From: Streptomyces sp. ISL-96
Lineage (GTDB): Bacteria; Actinomycetota; Actinomycetes; Streptomycetales; Streptomycetaceae
Length of the DNA: 64,000 nucleotides
Reading direction: 5' to 3'
NCBI RefSeq assembly: GCF_018614035.1
Contig: NZ_JAGGPA010000064.1
Location: forward strand, 1 to 64,000
In this document: piece by piece, positions 8,677-15,494 of the stretch
How the letters are laid out: every line of letters begins with the position of its first letter
Position numbering within the stretch: the first letter of the stretch is position 1
Notes under the pieces: generated by a model
What the model was told of the DNA's origin: nothing
What the model saw: only the letters and a program-made list of their open reading frames with translations
The model's database searches: none
Translations under genes and position numbers: made by a program

Positions 8677-9420
8677 TTGTCCTCGACCCAGCTCATCGAG
8701 CGCCCCTACGAGACCGACGACCAGCCCGGCCTCAGACCCAGCGGCCGAGCCGCACTGCGCAAAGCTCGATCACGGCGCGCTCGCAAGCAGGCCCTGCTGG
8801 CGCGCTATCTCGGCTATGTCGGGTACTTCGTCGGCGCTGGCCTGATCAGTGGTGCGGTCGTGCACCACCCGCTGGACCCCGCCCGCTATACCCGCATCGC
8901 CGGTTACGGCGTGCTGGTCTTCCTCGCCGCCACGCTGCTCAACGAATACATCCTCGCCGAAAAGAAGCCCACACTGCCGAGGATGGCTCAGGTCATGGGC
9001 GCCTCCCTGCTGCTCTCGTTCGGCATAGGCATGCTCAGCGGCGGTCTCCAGCACTTCGAGGACTTCCCGGACCGGGCCGCCATACTCATACCGGTCGGCG
9101 TCACCCTCTCGTTCGTGGCATACGTCCTCAAGGACGCCGAATCGACGTGGCGCCGCATCTTCAGCGTGGCCGGGCTGTCCGTGCTCGTCGTGGTCGCCAT
9201 CAGCTTCGTGGGCCTGCGCTATGTGGCGTCGACCATCGAGGTACCGGTAGAGGGCGGAGGGCACAGCCACGGGGGCGCGGCGGAACCAGCGGAGGAGGGA
9301 CATGACGAGAAGGCCCCGGAAGGGACAACGCCGTCCGCCGGCGCAACGCAGCCGACCTCCGCGCCTGCGGCGCCCGGCGAGGCGGAAGCGCCTGGACACG
9401 ACGACGGTCACGGCCACTGA
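8677..9420 (+). CDS. Membrane protein with His-rich C-terminal tail
   Basis: A 247-residue protein with TTG start, supported by AAGGAG eight bases upstream. After a basic N-terminus come five hydrophobic segments (about residues 48-185), with LSFGIGMLSGGLQHFEDF in the middle, then a tail with GGHSHGG and a terminal HDDGHGH. It is clearly paralogous to the protein at 34946-35605, which has the same helices, the same QHFE-F-P motif and a similar His tail. The tail probably binds a metal. It is the last gene of the set starting at 4329. No family name is recognised. Confidence 0.75.
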   Translation: MSSTQLIERPYETDDQPGLRPSGRAALRKARSRRARKQALLARYLGYVGYFVGAGLISGAVVHHPLDPARYTRIAGYGVLVFLAATLLNEYILAEKKPTLPRMAQVMGASLLLSFGIGMLSGGLQHFEDFPDRAAILIPVGVTLSFVAYVLKDAESTWRRIFSVAGLSVLVVVAISFVGLRYVASTIEVPVEGGGHSHGGAAEPAEEGHDEKAPEGTTPSAGATQPTSAPAAPGEAEAPGHDDGHGH

Positions 9421-9431
9421 GTGCGAGCGCA

Positions 9432-9469
9432 CGAAAGACCCGTCGGGCGCGCCCCCGACGGGTCTTTCG
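9432..9469. terminator. Strong bidirectional terminator
   Basis: Perfect 16-base arms (CGAAAGACCCGTCGGG and its complement) with a six-base loop separate the 4329-9420 set from the convergent CbtA gene. Confidence 0.85.
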
Positions 9470-9478
9470 CGATCGGTG

Positions 9479-10243
9479 TCAGTGGACGGCTGCCGCAGCC
9501 CGTCCTTCGGTGCCGGCTGCCGTCTCCCCAGCGGGGTTCGGCTCCAGCACCCGCTCGGCCAGGTGGCCGAAGATCAGCCCGAAACCGGCCCAGAGCACCG
9601 CCTGGATCCCGATCGCGGCGACCCGGAACTCCCACATCACCGTGGCGGGGAAGTCCTTGGGGGTCTCACTGATCCCGGGCAGGAAGACCATCGCCACGGT
9701 CACCGCGGCCACGAAGGAGGTCCCGGCCGCGACCGAGGCGTTCCAGTTGCCCCAGCGGGAAGCAAGGCGCCGCCCGAGCACCACCGCGCCAATTCCCAAC
9801 AGCACGCTGAGGGCAATCATCAGGAAGAACAGCGCCGTGCGCTGGTTCAGCGTGCCCGGGTCGCTGGTCGCCGGCGGGTTCGGCGGGTACTTCAGGAACG
9901 GCACCAAACAGATGGTGACGAACCCGGCCGCCGCCATCAGGGCGGCGGTGGCCCGTGCCCCGAAACGGCCGATACGGCCGACGGCGAAGCAGTACGCCAG
10001 CGCGGCGATGCCGCCCATGGCGATGCCGAAGACCAGCACCCCGGTCGCCAGCCCGACCGTCGACTGCTGCAGCCGGCTGAACAATTCCTCGCCGTGCTCC
10101 TGGGAGTGGGCCGACTCGTAGGCGATGGCGTCGTCGACGGATGGGATGCCGACGAAGTACGCCACCACGAAGGCCAGCAGTCCCGCGCCGATCCCGGCGA
10201 GCATTCCGCGCACCAACAAGGCGCGCACGTGTACGGAGTTCAT
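9479..10243 (-). CDS. cbtA: CbtA family cobalt transporter subunit
   Basis: A 254-residue membrane protein with six or so helices matching CbtA, the large subunit of a B12-regulated cobalt importer. It begins MNSVHVRALLVRGMLAG and carries the characteristic first-helix/loop region with acidic and His residues (AYESAHSQEHGEE). The ATG at 10243 has an AGGGGAC site. CbtB lies 22 bases upstream on the same strand and a cobalamin riboswitch precedes both, which fits repression by B12. Cobalt uptake is known for the family; direct transport here is inferred. Confidence 0.88.
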   Translation of the reverse strand: MNSVHVRALLVRGMLAGIGAGLLAFVVAYFVGIPSVDDAIAYESAHSQEHGEELFSRLQQSTVGLATGVLVFGIAMGGIAALAYCFAVGRIGRFGARATAALMAAAGFVTICLVPFLKYPPNPPATSDPGTLNQRTALFFLMIALSVLLGIGAVVLGRRLASRWGNWNASVAAGTSFVAAVTVAMVFLPGISETPKDFPATVMWEFRVAAIGIQAVLWAGFGLIFGHLAERVLEPNPAGETAAGTEGRAAAAVH

Positions 10244-10265
10244 AGAGTTGTCCCCTGTCGGAGTG

Positions 10266-10493
10266 TCAGTGGCAGGGGAAACCGAGGAGGTGCCGGCCGT
10301 CGTGCACCCACTCGTGGACGCCCTCGCCGGAGAAGACCGCGAAGGAGCCCTGCTCGGTGCCGACGAAGTACAGCAGGACGAGCGCGAGGATGCCGAAGAA
10401 CGCGGCCCAGGGCAGGATCGCCCGGACGGGCAGAGGCGCGACAGCGGGCGTCGCGGAGGAAATGGGGACAGGGGCGATGGCGGAGTCAGCCAT
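10266..10493 (-). CDS. cbtB: CbtB cobalt transporter subunit
   Basis: A 75-residue protein with one transmembrane helix (about residues 22-45) and the conserved His-containing C-terminus HEWVHDGRHLLGFPCH, the family's presumed cobalt site. The ATG at 10493 follows CCAAGGAGGTC. It is the first gene after the cobalamin riboswitch and is followed by cbtA. Confidence 0.9.
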   Translation of the reverse strand: MADSAIAPVPISSATPAVAPLPVRAILPWAAFFGILALVLLYFVGTEQGSFAVFSGEGVHEWVHDGRHLLGFPCH

Positions 10494-10544
10494 GGCGAGA
10501 CCTCCTTGGGAACACGCGTCCCGTGTTGTTGGAGCACGCGACGA

Positions 10545-10660
10545 CGGCGTAAGGGTCTGACTCGCCGACAACCCCTCGGGGTGCCGGGCACACAGTGGCG
10601 CGACCGTGCCGGACTTGCACCGGACTTCCATCACACCGTCGTCCTACGTCCAAGAAGGTA
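10545..10660 (-). ncRNA. Cobalamin riboswitch
   Basis: On the minus strand the leader contains GGAAGTCCGGTGCAAGTCC, the B12-box core GCCACTG (10594-10600) and the closing AGTCAGACCC (near 10553-10562), in canonical order. It sits about 50 bases upstream of cbtB. B12 binding is expected to lower cbtBA expression. Outer boundaries are approximate. Confidence 0.9.
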
Positions 10661-10787
10661 GCGGTCCGAAAGGTTTCCGCCAAGGTGGCGCATGTCGCAC
10701 GTCCCGCACCGGGACGGAACAGGTGTACCTGCCGCTCCGGTTAGCATCACGCGCACCCCCGCCCATCTCGAAAGGACCTCGCCTTCC

Positions 10788-11336
10788 ATGACCATTCGGC
10801 TGACTCTGGTGGCAGCGGCGGCTGGTCCGGCCCTGCGGGAGGCGCGCTGCGACGACGACTCTTCACTGGACGAGCGGGGGCGGAAGCAAGCTCGGGCCAT
10901 CAGCGTGCCGTCGGCCAAGCGGTACTGCGTCGCACCGTCGGTGCGATGCCGGGAGACAGCCGACGTGCTGGGCCTGATCGCCACCGTGGAGCCGCTCCTG
11001 CGGGACATGGACATGGGCACCTGGAGCGGCCGTACGCTCGGCGAGCTCGCCGCCGAGGACCCCCGGGCTGTCGCCACCTGGACGACGGACCCTGCTGCGG
11101 CCCCGCACGGCGGCGAGTCCGTGACGGACCTGTGCCGCCGGGTCGGCGGCTGGCTCGACCGGCTGCCCGAGGACGCCGGACGCGTCCTGGCCGTCACTGG
11201 ACCGGCGGCCGTCCGCGCCGCAGTGGTCCACGCCCTCGCGGTACCCCTGACGGTCTTCTGGCGTATCGATGTCCCGCCGCTGTCCTCCATCCAGCTCACC
11301 GGCCGGTGCGGCCGATGGAACCTACGGCTCGGCTGA
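10788..11336 (+). CDS. Histidine-phosphatase-fold protein lacking catalytic His
   Basis: A 182-residue protein of the histidine phosphatase (phosphoglycerate mutase) superfamily by overall layout: LTLV first strand, an acidic region DMDMGTWSGRTL and PHGGES in the middle, and a late strand VLAVTGPAAVRAAVVHA. The RHG motif expected after LTLV is replaced by AAAAG, and the second His expected after VLAVT is Gly. Only the middle motif His is present, so phosphatase activity is doubtful. It is divergent from the B12-controlled cbtBA pair. Related proteins with the same gap are, as I recall, common beside CbtAB in streptomycetes, where an alpha-ribazole-phosphatase-like role is assumed. Confidence 0.7.
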   Translation: MTIRLTLVAAAAGPALREARCDDDSSLDERGRKQARAISVPSAKRYCVAPSVRCRETADVLGLIATVEPLLRDMDMGTWSGRTLGELAAEDPRAVATWTTDPAAAPHGGESVTDLCRRVGGWLDRLPEDAGRVLAVTGPAAVRAAVVHALAVPLTVFWRIDVPPLSSIQLTGRCGRWNLRLG

Positions 11337-11453
11337 CGCTCTACGGCGCGACGAGCGCCGCGTTCCGTTTGCGCGGCGGTCAGGGTGTCACTCCACTGGG
11401 AGGAGAGCATGCCGACGGGCAGCCCCGTCGGCCTCATCGAAGGAGACGAAACC

Positions 11454-11864
11454 ATGGCCACTGTCGTGAAGGACATGCTGGGCACCTACCCCGCCGACCT
11501 GGGCGGCGTCGACCGCGACGCGATGACCAAGTGCATCGAGGAATGCATCGCCTGTGCCCAGGCATGTACTGCGTGCGCCGACGCGTGTCTGTCGGAGGGC
11601 ATGGTGGGAGACCTGACCAAGTGCATCCGCACCGACATGGACTGCGCGGACATCTGCACCGCGACCGGCGCGGTCCTCTCCCGCCACACCGGCTACGACG
11701 CCAACATCACCCGCGCCATGCTTCAGGCGTGCATGACCGCCTGCAAAGCATGCGCCGAAGAGTGCGAGCGCCACGCGGACATGCACGAACACTGCCGCGT
11801 CTGCGCGGAAGCCTGCCGCCGCTGCGAGCAAGCCTGCAACGAACTGCTCGCCACGCTGGGCTGA
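11454..11864 (+). CDS. Four-helix-bundle copper storage protein (Csp)
   Basis: A 136-residue protein with 18 Cys, nearly all in CxxxC or CxxC spacing along four amphipathic helices (for example CIEECIACAQACTACADAC). This is the Csp family, which holds many Cu(I) ions inside a helical bundle. There is no signal peptide, so it resembles the cytosolic Csp3 type. The ATG at 11454 follows AAGGAGA; an upstream start at 11385 adds residues with no Cys and is rejected. A terminator follows. It should buffer excess cytosolic copper together with the ATPases in this island. Confidence 0.93.
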   Translation: MATVVKDMLGTYPADLGGVDRDAMTKCIEECIACAQACTACADACLSEGMVGDLTKCIRTDMDCADICTATGAVLSRHTGYDANITRAMLQACMTACKACAEECERHADMHEHCRVCAEACRRCEQACNELLATLG

Positions 11865-11888
11865 CGCAGGTGGGGCCAGAACCTGGCC

Positions 11889-12158
11889 TCACCCGCCAGA
11901 GGGGCCGTCCGGAGGAATCCGGCCGGCCCCTCTGGTTGCGTCGAGCGAACCGTCGCCCCTCTTCGCCCGGGCGGCCTGCTCGCGCAGATACCCCAGTTCT
12001 TCGCGGGTCCGTCGGATTTCCTCATCGACGCTCTCCGCCGAGCGCTTGGAAGGGGGTACGCAGCGGCCGCCCTGCTTCAGCATCGGTCGGATACAGCAGG
12101 CGTAGGTGAGGGCGAGGGCGAGCACGGTCACGGCCAGCGGAAGCCACAGTCCGGTCAT
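11889..12158 (-). CDS. Small membrane protein with coiled-coil tail
   Basis: An 89-residue protein with one N-terminal helix (about residues 4-22, ending YACCIRP) and a charged, helix-forming segment EEIRRTREELGYLREQAAR. Its start overlaps the stop of the upstream gene as ATGA. The two proteins share the same layout (one helix, then a charged coiled-coil), suggesting they pair. The C-terminal 20 residues are encoded within a terminator hairpin. No family is recognised. Confidence 0.6.
   Translation of the reverse strand: MTGLWLPLAVTVLALALTYACCIRPMLKQGGRCVPPSKRSAESVDEEIRRTREELGYLREQAARAKRGDGSLDATRGAGRIPPDGPSGG
11896..11935. terminator. Terminator between convergent genes
   Basis: Perfect 12-base arms (CCAGAGGGGCCG and complement) with a 16-base loop. 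The hairpin lies inside the last codons of the minus-strand gene at 11889 and 32 bases after the Csp stop. Confidence 0.75.
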
Positions 12159-12382
12159 GCCCGGGGGCCCTTGTGAGGGCTGGGCTTCGTGGCGACCTCG
12201 CCGCGCAGGGCGTCGATCTCCTTACGCAGGCGGCGGAGCTCCTGCTCCTGCTCAGGGGTGGCCGTGGTGTGCGGCGGCCGACCGGGGTCCGCGGGGCGCT
12301 TGGCGCGCATCATGAACCACATCATCAGGCCCATACCGACAGGGCAGGCGAGTAGGGGGAGTATGTACAGAAGCTGGCCCAT
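12155..12382 (-). CDS. Small membrane protein, Met/Cys-containing helix
   Basis: A 75-residue protein. Its single helix is unusually Met-rich (ACPVGMGLMMWFMMRAKR) with a Cys, and is followed by a charged segment EQEQELRRLRKEIDALRGE. The ATG at 12382 is 26 codons or more into a longer frame whose N-terminus is Pro/Arg-rich and unlikely. Met and Cys in the membrane helix fit Cu(I) contact, but this is inference. It is coupled to the gene at 11889. Confidence 0.55.
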   Translation of the reverse strand: MGQLLYILPLLACPVGMGLMMWFMMRAKRPADPGRPPHTTATPEQEQELRRLRKEIDALRGEVATKPSPHKGPRA

Positions 12383-12458
12383 TACAGGTCCTTCGGGTTT
12401 TCGGGGTGGGTCGCTCGGGAAATGGGGCGGGCTTCGGGGCGCAGCAGCGCGGCTCGAC

Positions 12459-12605
12459 TCAGCGGGCCTTCTCCATGGGGAGCCCGCAGCAACAGGTGGG
12501 CGCTTCGTCTCCGCCACGGCCGGGAGCCGCGCCTTTCGTCACGGTGATCTCACAACCGCAGTTTGGGTCCGGGCACCGGTACACCTCGCCCTCAACGAAT
12601 GCCAT
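12459..12605 (-). CDS. Small Cys-rich protein, 48 residues
   Basis: A 48-residue cytosolic protein with six Cys: CPDPNCGCE near the start and TCCCGLPM near the end, separated by a Gly-rich linker. GGAGG lies seven bases before the ATG. The paired Cys clusters look like a metallothionein-like or metallochaperone metal site. The promoter upstream contains a MerR-type dyad nearly identical to the one before the copper ATPase at 21055, so it is predicted to belong to the same metal regulon. The gene is short enough to be missed by length cut-offs. Confidence 0.78.
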   Translation of the reverse strand: MAFVEGEVYRCPDPNCGCEITVTKGAAPGRGGDEAPTCCCGLPMEKAR

Positions 12606-12640
12606 GAGGTGGCCTCCTTCCGACTCCGTGCCTGTGAACG

Positions 12641-12672
12641 ACGCTAAAACCTTCCCCCTGGGGCAAGGTCAA
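12641..12672 (-). promoter_or_regulatory. MerR-type promoter with dyad operator
   Basis: On the minus strand a TTGACC -35 box (12667-12672) and a TAGCGT -10 box are separated by about 20 bases, the stretched spacing of MerR-controlled promoters. The spacer holds the dyad CCTTCCCC-N3-GGGCAAGG (12650-12668), with one mismatch between arms. The same dyad, perfect, precedes the ATPase gene at 21055. Confidence 0.7.
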
Positions 12673-12730
12673 GGCCCGTTTAGCCTGGAATATGGCGTTT
12701 CTTTTCACCGTACGTCGGAGGGATTCGCGC

Positions 12731-13459
12731 ATGTCCCGCAAGCCTGACAAGAAGGCATCAGCGGTCCGTCGGGCCCGGGCGGCGGCGCTGCGTGAGCAGG
12801 CGCAGCGTTCCGAGCGCCGACGCCGCCGGCTCATCGCCCTTGCCGTGAGTGTCGTCGTACTCGCTGTCATCGCGGGGATCACCATTGCCCTCCTCCGGAC
12901 CTCGGACGAGCCGACCACTTCCCGGACCCCAGCCCAGGAGGGAATTCCCACGACCCCGGTCAAGACTGCTTCGGGCCGTACGACCGAGCCGCCCTGGGAC
13001 CCGCCGAGTGATCCCTCCGCCCGGGTCGAGGCGGCCGGACTGCCGATGCTCGGCGAGGAGGGCAACGTCGAGCACATCCACGCCCACCTGGACGTCCTCG
13101 TGAACGGCAAGCCGGTCTCCGTCTCCGCCGACATCGGCGTCGACGAGCAGGCGCAGCAGATCAGCCCGCTGCACACGCACGAGACGAATGGTGTGATCCA
13201 CATCGAGTCCCCGGTCAAGGCCGGCTTCTCCCTCGGCCAGTTCATGACCGAGTGGAACGTCGCGCTCACCAAGGATTCCATCGGTGGGCTCAAGACCGCT
13301 GATGGCAATGAGTTCCGCGCGTACGTCAACGGCAAGGAGTACCCGGGCAACCCGGCCGCGATTGAGTTCCGGCAGCACGACCAGATCGCCCTCGTGTACG
13401 GGCCCAAGGACCAGAAGGTCGAGGTGCCCAGCAGCTACGACTGGCCGGAAGGCGAGTAG
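12731..13459 (+). CDS. Membrane-anchored protein with His-rich extracellular domain
   Basis: A 242-residue protein: a very basic N-terminus (RRRRR), one helix at about residues 34-55, a Pro/Thr linker, and an exported beta-rich domain with HIHAHLDVLVNG near residue 115 and LHTHETNGVIHIES near residue 147. The clustered alternating His residues look like a metal site. GGAGGG before the ATG at 12731 supports this start over one 13 codons upstream. The family is a conserved hypothetical one as far as I can tell. It diverges from the Cys-rich 48-residue gene and shares its regulatory region. Confidence 0.7.
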   Translation: MSRKPDKKASAVRRARAAALREQAQRSERRRRRLIALAVSVVVLAVIAGITIALLRTSDEPTTSRTPAQEGIPTTPVKTASGRTTEPPWDPPSDPSARVEAAGLPMLGEEGNVEHIHAHLDVLVNGKPVSVSADIGVDEQAQQISPLHTHETNGVIHIESPVKAGFSLGQFMTEWNVALTKDSIGGLKTADGNEFRAYVNGKEYPGNPAAIEFRQHDQIALVYGPKDQKVEVPSSYDWPEGE

Positions 13460-13515
13460 TCCAGCCCACCCGGGCGGGGCGTGGCTGTTGCCGGTCATGG
13501 CTTAGCATGGCGCGC

Positions 13516-13932
13516 ATGTCGCGACGCGTGCTGCCACCGCTCCGGACGTGGTTCGGGGTGCTGCTGGTGTGCGCGCTGTTCGTGTGCCTGTCGGGGCTGG
13601 CGCGGCCGACCATGGCGATGTCGATGCCGATGGCCATGCCCGGGTCGATGAAGACGGCTCCGCACGCCGTGGCCGATGAGCGCGGCAGCCATGCCTCGGC
13701 TCCGACCGTGGCCGAGTCGGCACCGGACCCCGGCCCGTACTGCCCGTCGGCCGAAGAGCAGTGCGCGGCCCCGAAGGCCACCCTCGCTCAGGACTGGCCG
13801 TCGGGCCATGTGGCTGCGGTTTCGCCCCGCGCGGTGGGGTGCTCGCCGGTACTCCTGGTCGCGCAGCCGGGCGCCCCGCCCCCGGCGGTGGCCCCTCCTG
13901 ATCTGCACTGGTTGTGCGTGTCACGAACGTGA
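13516..13932 (+). CDS. Small secreted Met/Cys protein, DUF6153-like
   Basis: A 138-residue protein with N-terminal signal segment, then a Met-rich stretch just after it (MAMSMPMAMPGSM) and three Cys in the exported part. It ends HWLCVSRT, similar to the C-termini of the other small secreted proteins here. A TAGCAT -10 box at 13503-13508 lies seven bases before the ATG at 13516, suggesting a leaderless transcript; the ATG at 13507 overlaps that box and is less likely. The Met cluster suggests Cu(I) binding outside the membrane. Confidence 0.6.
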   Translation: MSRRVLPPLRTWFGVLLVCALFVCLSGLARPTMAMSMPMAMPGSMKTAPHAVADERGSHASAPTVAESAPDPGPYCPSAEEQCAAPKATLAQDWPSGHVAAVSPRAVGCSPVLLVAQPGAPPPAVAPPDLHWLCVSRT

Positions 13933-14054
13933 CGGATCGCCGTTCGCGAGGTTGACCCCTTGCGGGACGCCGCTTCATCACGTCCGCCTCGGCACGCCCG
14001 GATTCCGTATGCCCACATGTGCGTGCCGTCGTCGCAGAACAGGAGTAACGACGC

Positions 14055-15161
14055 ATGCCGTCGTCCATCGCTTTGCTGATCACCGGTGCGAGCACCGGCC
14101 TGCTCGCCGGTGGCGCCTCGTGCGCCGCCGTACAGGGGGGCCTGCTGGCCGGCGCCGTGACCCGCCGCGGTACCCCCGCGCCTGCCTCCGCCAAGAAACC
14201 GGCCTCCGCGCCGCAGGCCGCCACGCCACTGGCTCCGGTCGTGGCGTTCCTTGCCGGGAAACTGCTCTCCCACACCCTCCTCGGCGCGCTGCTCGGCATC
14301 TTCGGTGACGCGCTCCAGCCGAGCCCTCGTACGCAGGCGGTGCTGCTGCTGGCCGCCGGCGTGCTCATGGTGTTGTTCGCGCTGGATCTGTTCGGCGTCA
14401 AGGGGGTGGGGCGGCTGCTGCCCCGGCCTCCGGCGTCGTTCGGTCGCCTGATGCGGCGCAGCGCCAGGACCGATTCGGTCGCCACGCCGGCTCTGATCGG
14501 TTTCGCCACCGTGCTGGTGCCCTGCGGGGTGACCCTGTCCATGGAACTGCTGGCGATCACTTCCGGGTCAGCAGTGGCCGGTGCTGCCGTGATGGCCGGA
14601 TTCGTCATTGGCACCGCGCCGCTGTTCGCAGTGCTTGGCTATGTCTTCCGCCGGAGCAGCCAGGCGCTGTCCGGACGGCTGGCCGCGCTCACGGGTGTGG
14701 TGGTACTGGCCGTGGCCGTCTGGACCATGGGGTCCGCCTTGCAGGCCGGCGGCTGGGTCTCCTTCAACACTCCCGACAAGCAGGCTGCGGCCAGCGCGCC
14801 GTTCATCGTCGAGGGAGGCGACCAGAGCCGGGCGGCGGGTGATTCCGGTGGTAGTGAAACGGCGGCGGCCGACGTCCCCGTACGGATCGACGCCTCCGGG
14901 AAACAGATCCTCACCCTCACCGTGACGGACTTCTATGAGACCACCCAGTTCTCCGCGAAGGCGGGCGTGCCCACCACGCTGGTCCTGCGCGGCAAGGACT
15001 CGGGCGGGTGTGCCCGCGCCTTCACCATCCCGGAACTCGGCGTCCAGGAGATCGTCAAGCGCAACGGCGACACCAAGGTGGACCTGGGCACCCGCAAGCC
15101 CGGCAGCCTCCCTTTCTCCTGTGCCATGGGCATGCAGACCGGCACCATCGACTTCAAGTAG
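14055..15161 (+). CDS. UreH/DsbD-type membrane domain fused to cupredoxin
   Basis: A 368-residue fusion. Residues 1-230 form six or so helices of the UreH_2 (DsbD_2/SafE-like) type, with paired motifs GASTGLLAGGASCAAVQGG near the start and VLVPCGVTLSMELLA after a linker, each carrying a Cys. Residues 270-368 form a cupredoxin-like domain with GGCARAFTIPELG and FSCAMGM at its end, giving Cys and Met copper ligands. The HMA protein follows 13 bases later. The arrangement suggests copper passage or reduction across the membrane with an exported copper site. Confidence 0.83.
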   Translation: MPSSIALLITGASTGLLAGGASCAAVQGGLLAGAVTRRGTPAPASAKKPASAPQAATPLAPVVAFLAGKLLSHTLLGALLGIFGDALQPSPRTQAVLLLAAGVLMVLFALDLFGVKGVGRLLPRPPASFGRLMRRSARTDSVATPALIGFATVLVPCGVTLSMELLAITSGSAVAGAAVMAGFVIGTAPLFAVLGYVFRRSSQALSGRLAALTGVVVLAVAVWTMGSALQAGGWVSFNTPDKQAAASAPFIVEGGDQSRAAGDSGGSETAAADVPVRIDASGKQILTLTVTDFYETTQFSAKAGVPTTLVLRGKDSGGCARAFTIPELGVQEIVKRNGDTKVDLGTRKPGSLPFSCAMGMQTGTIDFK

Positions 15162-15174
15162 AGGACATCCGGAA

Positions 15175-15435
15175 GTGAAGCTGTTCAACCGCAAGGGCAA
15201 GACGGAAGCCGACGGCCCCCAAGTGGAGCTACTGATCGAAGGCATGCACTGCAACAGCTGCGGCCTGCTCATCGACGACGAACTGGAGGACCTCCCCGGC
15301 GTCCGCTCGGCCACCACGGACGTACGCACGGGACGCAGCGTCGTTCGCCTGGAAGAGGGCGCCGATATGGACACCGCTGCCCTGATCGCAGCGGTCGAAG
15401 CGGCCGGCGAATACACGGCACGGCTCGCCGACTGA
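15175..15435 (+). CDS. Heavy-metal-associated (HMA) domain protein
   Basis: An 86-residue protein with one HMA ferredoxin-like fold and the metal motif GMHCNSCG at about residues 22-29. The GTG start follows GAGGA in a 13-base gap after the membrane/cupredoxin gene, so the two are co-transcribed. It probably carries Cu(I) to or from the membrane partner. A strong terminator follows. Confidence 0.88.
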   Translation: MKLFNRKGKTEADGPQVELLIEGMHCNSCGLLIDDELEDLPGVRSATTDVRTGRSVVRLEEGADMDTAALIAAVEAAGEYTARLAD

Positions 15436-15456
15436 CGCGCACGCGAACACGGACGG

Positions 15457-15490
15457 CGGCCCGGCCGGGGAGGCGTTCCCGGCCGGGCCG
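15457..15490. terminator. Bidirectional terminator
   Basis: Perfect 13-base arms (CGGCCCGGCCGGG and complement) with an eight-base loop between the convergent HMA and reductase genes. Confidence 0.85.
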
Positions 15491-15494
15491 TAGG

